Source of the DNA: Malaya genurostris
Taxonomy: Eukaryota; Arthropoda; Insecta; Diptera; Culicidae
Direction: 5' to 3'
Assembly (NCBI RefSeq): GCF_030247185.1
Contig: NC_080572.1
Span: forward strand, 128,218,405-128,282,404
Length of the DNA stretch: 64,000 bases
Every line of letters begins with the position of its first letter. Position 1 is the first letter of the stretch. The translations under genes were made by a program, and so were the position numbers. The notes under the pieces were generated by a model, which saw only the letters and a program-made list of their open reading frames with translations, had not been told where the DNA came from and did not search any database. Positions 22,901-32,911 of this stretch are shown here, piece after piece.

Positions 22901-23676
22901 GAAATATTACTTTGGTATTTAATCCAGTCAATATTTTTTGTCAAATCATATGGAATATTAACTGAATTAGCAATGCCTTTGTTACTGCTAATTGAGATGA
23001 TGATTGGTAAATGATCGCTACCATGTAAATCAGGAAATACTTTCCAGGTGCAATCTAGTCGAATTGAAGTCGAACAAAGAGATAAATCTAATGCACTTGG
23101 ACGTGCAGGAGGTCTTGGGATCCGTGTCATGCTACCCATATTTAGTACCGTCATGCTAAAATTGTCGCAAATATTATATATTAGAGATGATCTGCTATCA
23201 TTGTAAACGGAACCCCACATCATTCCGTGCGAATTGAAATCTCCTAAAATCAAACGTGGAGCAGGAAGGGCTTCGACAATTTCATTAAGCTGTCGTTGTC
23301 CAACTTGAGCTCTTGGAGGAATATATACCGAAGCAATGCAAATGTCCTTTCCTTTAATGTTTATTTGACAAGCAACAACTTCTATACTAGAAGTCGAAGG
23401 AATGTTTAATCTATAAAAGGAATAACATTTCTTAATTCCTAAAAGCACTCCACCATACGGGGAGTCTCTGTCGAGACGTATAATGTTAAAGTCATTAAAA
23501 TTTAAGGCTATGTTTGATGTAAGCCATGTTTCGCACAAAGCAAATACATCACATTTTTGACTATGCAACAAAACTTTAAATGAATCAAGTTTTGGCATGA
23601 TGCTTCGACAATTCCACTGCAGGACAGTGATTGAATCATTTGCGGCGGATGATAAATTATCCATCAAATGATACAA
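19972..23676 (-). CDS. LINE ORF2: endonuclease, reverse transcriptase, RNase H
   Basis: A 1234-residue polyprotein that nicks target DNA, copies the element RNA and degrades the hybrid strand. The APE-type endonuclease occupies about 1-235 (LQWNCRSI, ALCETWL, LILGDFNSHG, GSDHLPI). The reverse transcriptase core lies at about 480-700 (NSYRPIAML near 503, FLDIKGAFDS near 577, GLPQGSCLSPLLYNFY, then LADDG near 664 in place of the usual Y/FADD). RNase H is at about 950-1070 (FYTDGSRM, AELAAVHY, FTDSLSAIEA, WVPAHCSIPGNERAD). A C-terminal CACG...HVVWTC knuckle follows at about 1166-1182. The start codon overlaps the end of ORF1 by 20 nt in another frame, consistent with reinitiation or frameshift-type coupling. 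No stops interrupt it. Confidence 0.92.
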   Translation of the reverse strand: MYHLMDNLSSAANDSITVLQWNCRSIMPKLDSFKVLLHSQKCDVFALCETWLTSNIALNFNDFNIIRLDRDSPYGGVLLGIKKCYSFYRLNIPSTSSIEVVACQINIKGKDICIASVYIPPRAQVGQRQLNEIVEALPAPRLILGDFNSHGMMWGSVYNDSRSSLIYNICDNFSMTVLNMGSMTRIPRPPARPSALDLSLCSTSIRLDCTWKVFPDLHGSDHLPIIISISSNKGIANSVNIPYDLTKNIDWIKYQSNISSVLTSMEELPPLEEYDFLVCSILEAAEQAQTKRFLGPSSNRRPPNPWWDKECSDAKHAKQNAFKTFLKRGGGTPQNFEKFLVLETKYKNILRVKKCSYWRHFVEGLSRETSMSTLWNTARRMRNRNVGNESEEYSNRWIFDFARKVCPDSVPTHSIVRESSSNDDSIDSPFSMMEFSIALMSCNNNAPGLDRIKFNLVKNLPDLAKRRLLELFNKFLEQNIVPPDWRQVKVIAIQKPGKPASNHNSYRPIAMLSCIRKLFEKIILRRLDTWVETNGLLSDTQFGFRRNKGTNDCLALLSSDIQIAFAQKQQMASVFLDIKGAFDSVSIDVLSDKLHQHGLPAVINNYLHNLLSEKRMHFSHGDLATIRISYMGLPQGSCLSPLLYNFYVNDIDSCLVTPCTLRQLADDGVVSVTGSKAIDLQKPLQDTLDKLSVWAVHLGIEFSAEKTELVVFSKKHDPAQLQLHMMGRIIEQVLTFKYLGVWFDSKCTWGGHIRYLITKCQQRVNFLRTITGSWWGAHPQDLIKLYQTTILSVMEYGCVCFRSAANSHIIKLERIQYRCLRIALGCMHSTHTMSLEVLAGVLPLKDRFWELSSRLLIRCDVLNPMVIKNFERLVELRSQTKFMTVYFNHMSQEINPSRYIPIRVSLLNVPDSTLFFDTSMQREVRGIPDHLRSMEIPKIFSSKFRHINSEKMFYTDGSRMEEATGFGMFNNNVSASFKLQEPASVYIAELAAVHYSLNVIVTLSPNHYFLFTDSLSAIEAIRSNAAGKNEPFFLGKIKQCLNDILNNNYLITIVWVPAHCSIPGNERADILAKRGAIEGEIYERPIAFNEFYSASRQRTLASWQASWDKDDLGRWMHSIIPKISTKAWFRGLDVSRDFIRVMSRLMSNHYTLDAHLLRIGLSETNHCACGEGYRDIDHVVWTCVEFRDVRSQLINSLRTQGRLSNVPVRDILACRDLPYMKLLYHFIKSIGVPI

Positions 23677-24970
23677 AACCTGAAAGAGCTGGCCATTGAG
23701 CTGATAACTGTTTCAAAAAAGTTCTAGCTATTGGAAGGAATGCTGTTATGATGGTCTTTAGAGGTTCAGAAATATTGAATGCAGCGAAAATCCATTCTAC
23801 AATTTCCGAAAATTTCAGTAATCCTGTTGGTGAATGTGAAATGGAGCCCACTGGATTATTGTCTTTTCTTGAGCTAGTTCCTGGATTGGTTTGTGAATTT
23901 GACAAACCAGGAGGCACAGTTTTTGGTTTTAAATTTGGCTTTTTAGCTTTAACACGGGGATCTTTTTTTGAAGGTATAATTTTAGGTGTCTTTTTTGGTA
24001 TTTTGTGGTTTGTTAATCTCCTCTTAACAGACCCTTGAGGAGTGACAAACGAGGTATCTTCACTATTTCCGTCAGAGTCAGATTCCTCTGGCTCCGCAAG
24101 ATTTGAAAAACCGTTTTCGGTTTCCAAAGGGGAGACATGTATGACCGTTTTGAGCATTTCTGCATATGTGCGCTTAGACCGTGCTTTTAAAGAAAGCTTC
24201 ATTTTGTCTTTACGCAGCTTAAATGCAGCGCACACTGAAAGATCATCATGAGGGCTTTCCCCACAATAAACACATTTTTCAACATCTTTATCGCAAAGAT
24301 TATCCTTATGAGGCCCTTGACATTTGATACATTTGGACTTATTACTACAGTAAGTAGCTGTATGTCCGAATTTTTTACAGTTCGTGCAATTCATAACATG
24401 CGGTACGAAAAGCCGAACAGGAAGACGAATTTTATCGATATAGACATGGCTAGGCAATGCAGATCCGGCAAATGTTACGCGAAACGAATCTGAGGGACGA
24501 TAAGACTTTTTTCCATCGACAATAGATGCTGAGTACAATTGTTTGCACTCGAGTATCTTAACTCCCTCAAGCATGGAGTTTTTAAAACGGCCAACTCCAT
24601 TTTTAAGTAAATCATCTGCTGTCAGACTTGCTTCAGTCACAACACCGTCAATTTCTACCTCCTTCGATGGAATGTAAACTCGATATTCAATAGCAAATAA
24701 TTTACAGGTTACAATATCGTTTGCCTGTTTCAAGTCGTTAACTACAACTCGAATTTTATCTCTATTAACCTTACAGATTTCTTTAACTTCAGAGAAATGT
24801 GATGTCAAATCCTTTGTAATTTGCATCAAGTTTAAAATCTTTTCTTTTTTTCGAAGATAGACTATCCATGGCCCAGTGGTACCCTGTGGATAATGTTTAG
24901 CCCTCGGAGTATTTAAACTTTTACTAGTATCCGGAATCGGATTCGGATGATCTTCCATGAGATCATCCAT
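23657..24970 (-). CDS. LINE ORF1: gag-like RNA-binding protein with zinc knuckles
   Basis: The preferred start at 24970 (MDDLMEDHPNPIPDT) gives 437 residues. The frame is open further upstream to an ATG at 25276, but that stretch is UTR-like and rich in hydrophobic run-through. Three consecutive CCHC knuckles lie at about residues 190-245 (CTNCKKFGHTATYC, CIKCQGPHKDNLC, CVYCGESPHDD). They are preceded by a domain that likely folds RRM-like and followed by a Lys/Pro/Ser-rich tail. The protein is expected to coat element RNA. It ends 20 nt inside ORF2. The 95-1435 remnant carries the same third-knuckle region, so the family has at least two copies here. Confidence 0.85.
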   Translation of the reverse strand: MDDLMEDHPNPIPDTSKSLNTPRAKHYPQGTTGPWIVYLRKKEKILNLMQITKDLTSHFSEVKEICKVNRDKIRVVVNDLKQANDIVTCKLFAIEYRVYIPSKEVEIDGVVTEASLTADDLLKNGVGRFKNSMLEGVKILECKQLYSASIVDGKKSYRPSDSFRVTFAGSALPSHVYIDKIRLPVRLFVPHVMNCTNCKKFGHTATYCSNKSKCIKCQGPHKDNLCDKDVEKCVYCGESPHDDLSVCAAFKLRKDKMKLSLKARSKRTYAEMLKTVIHVSPLETENGFSNLAEPEESDSDGNSEDTSFVTPQGSVKRRLTNHKIPKKTPKIIPSKKDPRVKAKKPNLKPKTVPPGLSNSQTNPGTSSRKDNNPVGSISHSPTGLLKFSEIVEWIFAAFNISEPLKTIITAFLPIARTFLKQLSAQWPALSGFVSFDG

Positions 24971-25276
24971 TACATTAAATTTTTTTTGTAAATTAATAAT
25001 ACCAAAATAAAAACTTATGTTTAGTAAAATTTCAGATATAAGAAATAAAAAATAAATTAAATTAAATCTACCTTGTAGCTGATGTCTCTGTTCCTTTATC
25101 GTGAAGAACGACGTGAAGCTCTTCCAACGATTTCCAATTGGCAGTCTTTTGCTGTTTCCAATTGGCAGTCTTCTGTCGTTTACTGCTATCTCAGTTGCTC
25201 TGCCGTCGTTGTGAACACCACTGCACTTGCTGTACCTGACCCCAGGTACAGTGCTTTTGCTCTTGGTGGCGATCAA

Positions 25277-25664
25277 ATGCGATGCTTGCAGTGTAGCACC
25301 TCGCGATATATGCCGTCTCTTTTGATCCTACGCAGCGTACAAATTCTGGTACCTGGTAGATCAGCACTGGGTTGCTTTAGCACCTCTGTGCCTTTGCACC
25401 CCTTCGTCTTCGCACCTTTATGCGATGGCACCTCTGTGACTCGTCACTTCTATGCTCTCGCACCTCTGTGTCTCTACACCTCTGTGCGTATGAACGGGAT
25501 GGCCTTCGTTGCTAGCTTTCCAGTCGGGAAACGCCCCGAATATTGCGTTTGCTATGGGCAGTTTAACTACCTGAAGCTTAGAATTGTCTCGGTAGCAGCC
25601 GTTAACTCACGAGCCAGTACAATCGAAACACAACCTCTTCGCTTGAATGGTTTTTACTGAATGA
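25277..25664 (-). promoter_or_regulatory. LINE 5'UTR with internal 'gcacctctgtgtct' repeats
   Basis: The segment between the 5' end and the longest ORF1 frame contains several near-repeats of 'cgcacctctgtgtctctaca'. Elements of this group use internal promoters, so this is the likely promoter region. The same motif series is found at 1200-1310 in the decayed copy. Confidence 0.55.
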
Positions 25665-26424
25665 GCCCCTAATGATGACCGTAAGGAACGTTATTATAGC
25701 AAATTTAGGTAGACATCTTCCGAACGCGACAATAATCACTGTTGTAGTGATAAGATCTAACGCTTCGCAATTTTTTTTCCCGAAGTATTGGTTCTAATAA
25801 CTCTCCTTGTCGTAGTAAATCAGTCTAATTTCCTATAAGATCGGGTTTTCTTGCAGTTGCCCGAAAGTAATACTATACTCACACTACGTCTTGAGCTTCC
25901 CGTATCCGGGTATCATTATTCATTTAATCTTGTATCTATAAGGATTAAAATTCACGCGCGCATTTTTTAAGGATTTCTCTGACCGAGTTCGCGGACGTCT
26001 CCACATTATGGGATAAGGAAATCAACTATTTCGCTTCCTTTTGGAAGTCATTCGCCGCCGCAAAGACCTTTATCAAAACCGATGAGCCTGGAAGGCCTGG
26101 GCTAAATTACTTCGGGCTAAATAGTGACGAAAAGATAAGGAAGGTCATGAGGTTATCATTCTGATATTAAGAATACCACATGTGGTTCTATTATAATCGG
26201 TATACTTATTTTAGGACTGTATTTTAAAGTCTATTCTGATATAATTATTAGGAAGATTTAATCAGATTAGCAGGCCAAACGCCGATGTTTCGACCAGATA
26301 AACCAATTGATTCGTATGATGACGATCCGTGCTTTGCTACGACCGTGCATGGTAAATATTGTGCTCCAAGTTTGACATTATAAAACTCGCTGGCATTAGA
26401 AAGTTTTTTATTCTTTTTTACACA

Positions 26425-29204
26425 TTATCTATCCCCTACTTTAAAAGGTTTCGCGTGTCTGCGCCTTCGTAAATTATAAGTTTTTTTGCAAACTGTGTGC
26501 GCTTTTTGGAGGTTTTTATGTACTATATGATATAAGAGTGGCGAATCTTCGCAAATTCGTGCCAAGCGAGTCTCTACTGTAGTTCTTTCTTCATCTACTA
26601 GTCGACAGTGAGCAGAGCCCTTCAGTATGATCTCCGCACCTTTAGCTACACGAAATGGGCTGTAACCGGTTGACGTGTGTATTGTGGAATTTATTATTAG
26701 CTCGATCTCAGACAGTCGAGTGTCCCATTCACGTTGGTTACTTTTCGCATAAGATCTCATTGCGGTATTTATCGCGCGATTGACCCGCTCAACTGGATTT
26801 GCTTGTGAATGGTATCGTGAGGTCAGCCAATGTTCAATTTCGAAGCGATACAACAGGTTTTTAAATTTATTAGATATAAAAGTCGCGGCATTGTCAGAAA
26901 GGATGATCGGCGGAACTGAATTTCGGAAAAACCAACGATCAATTAGCTCAACACATAAAGTTTTAGCCGAAATCTGAGGAAAGGTTTGCAAATGTACACA
27001 TTTGCTGAATAAGTCCATGATAACTAGAATGTATTGTTTTCCAGATTTTGACCGTGGAAGGGGGCCTATATAGTCCAGCGCGATAATTTGCCATGGGCGA
27101 GATGGAGCCCGCATGTCACCCATTTGTGGTGCCGTGGAGGTGCTTTGGTGGTTATATTTCTTTGCACTCAGTGAACTTTTTTACGTGGGCTCTTATGTCT
27201 CTTACCATATTGGGCCAGTAGTATTGCTGACGCACTTTGGCAAGCGTCTTATCCACTCCAATGTGCATACTGTTATCGTGGTTTGCTGTGAGAATTTCTT
27301 TTCTCGACTCCGGGCTAGGGATAATTTTCCAATCAAACCGATGATCGGCGAGATCGTCGACCTTCAACTTTAAAATTTGGAAAATCATCCGGCGAGTCCA
27401 TTACGGATTGTTTTAGGTCGTTGTACCAGGTCGATTCCGAATGTGCTGAAATCGCTATCACACTCCGAGAAAGGGCATCGGGTACGATGTTTTCCTTTCC
27501 CCGTCGATGTACTATCGTCATGTTATATTGCTGTAGCGATAAACTCCATCGACTAAGACGCGAAGAAGTTTTCCATTTGGATTTCATGATAAAAGTAAGA
27601 GCTGAGGAATCTGTCACTAGTACGAAAGAGCTACCCTCTATATACCCGCGAAAATGTTCGATTGAGTGCAACGCGGCGAGACCTTCTTTTTCCGTAGCGT
27701 GGTAGGAGCGTTCTGTTGTGGTTAGTTTTCTAGAAAAGTATTCCTCTACCCGTTCCACCCCTTCAATTTTCTGGGTTAGAATCCCGGCAATTGCGTAATC
27801 GCTTGCATCGGTGTGAATTATGAATTCATGATTAAAGTCAGGACTGGATAATGTCGGTGCCGTTATTAGTCGTTCCTTCATTACCTGAAATGCTTCTTCC
27901 GCTTCCGGTGACCACTTCACTGATTTAGACTTCGATTTTAGAAGTTCAGAGAGAGCTGCGGTTATCTTACTTTAATCAACAATAAAACGTCGGTAGTAGT
28001 TCGACATATAGAGGAAGCGGCGAAGTTTTGTAATGGAGACGTTCATACTCCACAATGGGTCGAATCTTCTCGGGGTTAATTTTTAATCCCTGCGAAGATA
28101 GGATGTATCAAAGGAAAGGAATTTCGTTCAGACAAAAGTGCGTTTGAACAGTTGAACAGACAGTTTGATCGATAAGTTCGCATCACGCAACCGCTTGGCG
28201 ACCTCGTTTAGCAAGCGTATGTGTTCCTCGAAAGTCTCCGTTACAATGACGATGTCATCTAAATAAACGAAGACATTCGGCTCCAAAGCTCCATGTCCTA
28301 AGACTCGGTTCATCAAGCGAGCCAAGGTGGCGGGACTGTTGATTAAGCCAAAGGCAAGCCGGGTGAATTGATAGATTCCCTTTCCTTGTACGCTAAAAGA
28401 ACAATACTTTCGGGATTCCACCTCCAGTGGAATTTGGAGAAAAGCCTCCGAGAGGTCAATCGTGGATAAAAATCTTGCCTTGGGAAGTCGTCCGAGTATA
28501 CGCCCAGGATGGGGTAAAGGGTAAGCATCGCGTATTGTTCTTTCATTCAACCTACGTGCGTCTAGACATAATCGAATTGCCCCCGAGGGCTTCCGGATTA
28601 GAACAATGTTAAGCGACCAGTCTGAATTCGATTCTTCAATTACTCCTCTTTCCAACAATCGATCTAGTTCTGCGAATAACCCTTCTTGAATCTTTGGAGC
28701 AATCGGGTACGGATATTGCCGTATCGGTTTGATGGTCTTCCACTCGTCTTTGAGCACAATTTTATGCTCGCAAAGCGCCGTAGTATCGAGATGATCGGCC
28801 ACCGCGCATTTGAAATAAGTTTTTGTTATATTCAACAGTTCTGTTTGTTCTGCCGTCAAATCGGGCTCTGCTAATACGGTGTCATTATTGGCGATCTCGC
28901 AAACTGATGCCATTGATGGGTAAATCCCGAACACCTTCCAGAAGTCCATGCCACAAATACATTCCTTAGTAAGACCAGGGGCCACTAACGTGAGAAGAAC
29001 TCTCGTTTTACCCTGGAATGTATATGGGATGAGGACTTCTCCGATTATTTCTAAGGGTGACCCATCTGCTGTCTGCAACTCTACTGGTTCAGACGGGTTG
29101 TTAATTCGTACTCGGTGCAATTGTCGATAGGTTTTGGAATTTATAAAAGTTAAAATGCTCCCACTGTCTAGTAGGGCTTTAATTCTTATATCAAATATCT
29201 TCAC
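26425..29204 (-). pseudogene. gypsy pol: protease, reverse transcriptase, RNase H, integrase
   Basis: Minus-strand pieces run in order. 29204-28128 carries a retropepsin-like site (ALLDSGSILTF) and reverse transcriptase (LCLDARRLNERT, FLSTIDLSEAFLQIPLE, FVYLDDIVIV). 27920-27333 carries RNase H (FIIHTDASDYAIAGIL, LVTDSSALTFI). 27388-26425 carries the integrase zinc-binding region and core (SKCVHLQTF, PPIILSDNAATFISN, then the conserved Glu in ANPVERVNRAIN). The frame is interrupted between 28128 and 27920 and shifted again near 27360, so a full polyprotein is not possible. The chromodomain-like end, if any, is not visible; 25677-26424 has no clear coding. No envelope gene was seen. Confidence 0.85.
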
Positions 29205-29206
29205 TT

Positions 29207-31662
29207 CTACATAAGGTCTGTATCATTGACGGTTATTTTATGAACTTGATTGAAAAAGAGGTGGTGGTTATATCCTTCATCTTCTTCTAATACGGGTTTA
29301 TAGAACTGACAAATCTCTGACCAACGTAACTGGCCTTCTTCGCGCGTAATCGGAAGTACCTGCGGCTTCAGGTCTTCCTGATAGCGTTTTTTTGACAATA
29401 TAGGCAGTTTTCCTTCGTAAAGCCTTTAAAGGCACACACATTGCAAAAAACCCTCCTAGGAATCAGACAGTCCTTTAGTCTATGACTCTCCCCGCAGTTA
29501 TAGCACTCATCATTTGACGGGGGTATATAGTTTGAAATTAATTTTAGCAGTAGGCTAGGCCTGCTTGGACCTGCTTCCGGAATTTGAACGTTAGTCTTAT
29601 TAATTTTGTCAGAACCAGCCACGAATTTTTGATCCGATTTCTGAAAACTGGTTTCCTTATCTCCCTTAAAGCATAAATCAAATAAACATAGATTTCCGAC
29701 TGTACGGTGACACTAACAGTGAGAAACGGGTGTACTTTTTTCCATTAGCTACTGTGGTTTTGTTAAATGCGCAGGCAACTTTATGCATGTATTTTAGGAG
29801 CATTTACGCACCCATTCTCCACCAGACGGTGCTTTTGCTGTCACGGGTTGCTCAACTACATTAGTATTACACTGGGAAATCTATGTTTATTTGATTTATG
29901 CTTAAAGCCATTTCATTATTAATTTTAGAGGTCGGCGGGTCAACTGGACAATTTTTCTTTAAGAAGGTTCGGCACGAATGATTGGAACTATTGGAAGCAG
30001 TAACGGTGCATGTATCACGCTTGCTCGTTCCAAAAACCTTTGCAAATGCTGAAAAATCAGTGGCATCTAAATCTTTTCCAATGGCGATCAAGTCTTTGAG
30101 ACTGCGTACGTTTCTTCCCACAAGAGCTCTCTTCCCATCAAATCTTAAATTCATTTTTAGGACTTCTTTTTTTCTGTATCAGCCGTGCCATGGTTCATAG
30201 CTAAGAAAAGTTTTTCCATTTGCAAATAGTACTGCTGGAATGACTCACCTTTTTGTTGCCTGGTTTGACAAATTTTTGTTCGAAGAACTGAGTCTAAGTC
30301 AGGATGTCTAAACTCATTTTTAAGTTCCTGTACCAGGTGTCGCCACCCGAAAAGAGAACTTTGATTACGTCGAGATGTATACCAACTTAAGGCCGCTCCT
30401 TCGAACAGCCGAATCAAAAAGGTCGGACTCGTTCGCGTGTTCTGAAATTGCCAGTTGATGAACATGATTGAGGAATTCATTTAATGCTAAGCCCTGGTCG
30501 TTCCCCGAGTATTTCTTTATTTTCCACTGTGACACCGGGATAACTTTTCTTGGTGTGGTGTCAAGGAAGGTCCGAGAAGGGTTTGGAACATATGGAGTCT
30601 GCGGTGGGACGGGGTGCTCATTAGGCCCGAGTGCGTCGTGTGGACTAAATTGTATTTCATCAAGTCTGCGGTTGAACGATTGATTTGGGTTCTCGTGTAT
30701 TGCGAGTGGGTTTGGTTGACTAGTAAAAGGAGAATACGACGTGCTCACCACAGTAGGTGCAGGAAATGGTATGCTTGCGCTAATAGTGGTAGTTGTTATG
30801 GTGGACGATCGTGTTACTTTATGAAAGGCGACTCGGGAAGGCTCCGGATTGTTGTCTGGGTATCAATCCTCATGTCTTAGAAAAGGATTTGTTTCATTCA
30901 GGTTTGGCACCGTTCTTGTCGGGGGAGGTTGACCTAATTGTCCTTTCAAACCAGAAATTTGTACGACTAGTGACTCAATGAGTGAACCAATGTTGGTCAT
31001 GACTTGTTGAAGGTCATCTGTAGTCACATAGCGTGATTCGGAGGTAGTTTGAGGCATGGTACCTGTCATCGTGGTGGTTGTTATGGTCGACGTGACAGGA
31101 TTTTCCAAAACTCCCCCCTGGCTTCATCCATCGCTTCTTCGTCGTCCGAGCTCGGAGGAAAATTGATATCTTCATTCCTAAAATGTTCTGCAAATAGTTC
31201 GAGTGCTTTGCTAAACTCTGTATTAGCCTTTGTTCGCAACTCCCCGGTGGAGTGATTTATAATAATCCCGATGCGATGACCAAGATGAAGCAGTCTAGAT
31301 TAACACGACAATGCTTCGTCTTTTGGCCTCGTAGATAGAAGGTAACTTAGTTCTTTATGTAAAATTTGACAAACTTTAAGATCCACCTCTGGGTCTTGCT
31401 CATAGTGGATAATAAACTCATGACCCTCTCGTTCATTTTTCAGGATCCCATTTAACCGTCGACGGCGTCTACACCGCGAATCGTCATCCTTAACATATAC
31501 ATTCCGAAATGATAATTCGTAATCGAGTTCATCCGCTGCAAGATGGTCGACCCGCAAGTTACGATAAAGTATACCGAGATCCGGACTCAAAACTGACCGA
31601 TCCGTAGGCATCCTCGGTAAACCGTTGGTTATTATTGCAACGCAAAAATAAATGTGGAACAA
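29207..31662 (-). pseudogene. gypsy gag, disrupted by stops and a MITE
   Basis: Fragmented frames run from 31662 to 29207. 30751-30157 has capsid-like sequence (IKKYSGNDQGLALNEFLNHV, then FLIRLFEGAALSWYTS, then LVQELKNEFRHPDLD), typical of Ty3/gypsy gag. 29622-29398 has zinc-knuckle-like CYNCGESHRLKDC and CNVCAFKGFTKENC. A 233-bp MITE at 29670-29902 splits the frame between the two. Gag would form the particle and package RNA; this copy cannot. Confidence 0.75.
29670..29902. mobile_element. 233-bp TIR MITE in gag with TAA TSD
   Basis: Perfect inverted ends of about 29 bp begin 'agcataaatcaaataaac'. Flanks are TAA on each side (29667-29669 and 29903-29905), as for PIF/Harbinger-type elements, although the surrounding 'cttaaag' repeat leaves a longer TSD possible. 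A related copy lies at 8281-8512. Non-coding. Confidence 0.78.
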
Positions 31663-31980
31663 ACAACACGACTAATTCACTAACGCAAAACGATCCGAAT
31701 ATCAAATATCTTGCCACTTAACCTCTCCAGAGCAGTTCGAGGCCAACTATTATCAATATAGGATAGATTTCTTCAACTACTTTCTGCAGCACTAGTGATC
31801 CATACGAAATTGCCACATGGTTCCATTCACACGAGAATTAACTTCAAAATGGCCACCAATTCTACGCATGTCGTGCGACCAGAGTGGATTTAAGAAAATA
31901 AAGCACGAAAACTCCCCCACCGTTAATTAGAAAAAAAATATATGAAGAATATTTTTTTTCTCCTAGGAAGCTACTTTTTT

Positions 31981-31993
31981 ACGTTGGGCGCCA
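31981..31993 (-). promoter_or_regulatory. gypsy primer-binding site, tRNA-Lys type
   Basis: Minus strand 'tggcgcccaacgt', two bases from the 5' LTR end, matches the 3' end of insect tRNA-Lys (CUU), including the CCA complement. It is the expected primer for minus-strand DNA synthesis. Confidence 0.8.
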
Positions 31994-31995
31994 GA

Positions 31996-32907
31996 TATAA
32001 GCCTCTCTCTCTCGGAAATCGCACAGTCCCAAAAGGGGGCTGGCCTAAACACCGACTCCTGGTATGGGAGTCTTAAAGCGGGCTCTCAAGGCCTCTTTTG
32101 TTCCGAGTCCCAGGGTCGGTGGAAGTAGGGGAGTTTTCGGATGTGTGTTTGATCTAATCTGAAAGGAAACAATTCCTACCTTTACAATGCATTTATTCCG
32201 GTCTATTTGCGGCTTAGCAGGGTCCCAGGTGATAACGACTCACGGAGTAATAGGGCTGGAATATGATAAGCAGCGACTAAATGTAGTTGGCAGCGACGCT
32301 ATATTGTCTCTCGAATCGATTGTAGGTTCGGGTTCTGGTCTCGAGGGTGCAGCTGTAGTGCGATGCCGAAAGTATGAAGCACCGGTATTTCGGTCGTGAT
32401 GCTTGGCAAGTCGGGGTGTTTGGTGATCGGCCCCCGTCCTTGTCGAATGCGAAGCGGGTTCCGGCTTCTACAACTCTACCGACAATATCGCTCAGTCTCA
32501 ATCAGACCCAAATTTTTCCATGCGTGAAACTTTTACTTGAACCGCGTTACTTCTACTATTTAGGTTTTCGCACCGATCTACCTCACACGGTCGACCTTCT
32601 CCGAATCAATCCGGACTCCACATTACCCAAAACCGCTACCCAACAATTGCTTTCTCTCTCGATCCCTTCGCTCTCTTTCTGCTCGTATTTCCGTTCCATT
32701 TTCCTTCCGTACACTGGCGAAACCTCTAACAATTTTGCGTTTATTTTCTGCGTAAATTACTCATCTCCTTTTTTTGTTTTAAATAGACCGTTTCATTTTC
32801 TTCAAATAGATCGCTTCACCGTATTTACACATACCTTCACTCCTACACTAGATTTACAAAATACTCAGCTACTAACACACATTTTCTAAAGTTACATAAC
32901 GGTGACA
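31996..32907 (-). repeat. gypsy 5' LTR (uninterrupted)
   Basis: 912 bp, starting TGTCACCG in element orientation and ending next to the primer site. It retains the empty target site of the hAT insertion found in the other LTR. The open frames inside (32187-32399, 32374-32889) are non-coding LTR sequence duplicated in the other LTR. Confidence 0.9.
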
Positions 32908-32911
32908 GACT

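Larger units (their letters stand above)
19647..25664 (-). mobile_element. Full-length I-group LINE with 12-bp TSD
   Basis: The TSD 'gcccctaatgat' occurs at 19635-19646 and 25665-25676. The minus-strand element starts 'tcattcagtaaaaacc', has a 5'UTR, two overlapping open frames (ORF1 24970-23657, ORF2 23676-19972), a 3'UTR of about 310 bp and a poly(A) tail seen as T's from 19647. Length is about 6.0 kb. ORF1 with three zinc knuckles, and ORF2 with endonuclease, reverse transcriptase and RNase H domains, place it in the I group (I or LOA-like clades). Both frames are uninterrupted, so the copy could be recent and possibly competent. It landed in the gypsy element between integrase and the 3' LTR. 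Confidence 0.93.
16331..32907 (-). mobile_element. Ty3/gypsy LTR retrotransposon with nested insertions
   Basis: The element is bounded by a 4-bp TSD 'gact' (16327-16330 and 32908-32911). LTRs lie at 16331-19195 and 31996-32907 (about 912-915 bp each once the insertion is removed, roughly 97% identical by eye). A primer site lies at 31981-31993 and a polypurine tract at 19196-19207. Removing nested insertions gives about 8.6 kb. Gag, protease, reverse transcriptase, RNase H and integrase follow in order on the minus strand, the Ty3/gypsy order with integrase last. Frames are interrupted, so this copy is inactive. It carries an I-group LINE, a hAT element with its own MITE, and a TIR MITE in gag. 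Confidence 0.9.

Noticed and set aside
22199..23014. Plus-strand frames over LINE ORF2
   Set aside because: Shadows of the minus-strand polyprotein.
25082..25660. 192-codon plus-strand frame
   Set aside because: Antisense to the LINE 5'UTR.
16331..32907. Endogenous retrovirus with envelope
   Set aside because: No envelope-like frame exists between integrase and the 3' LTR; that space holds the inserted LINE.
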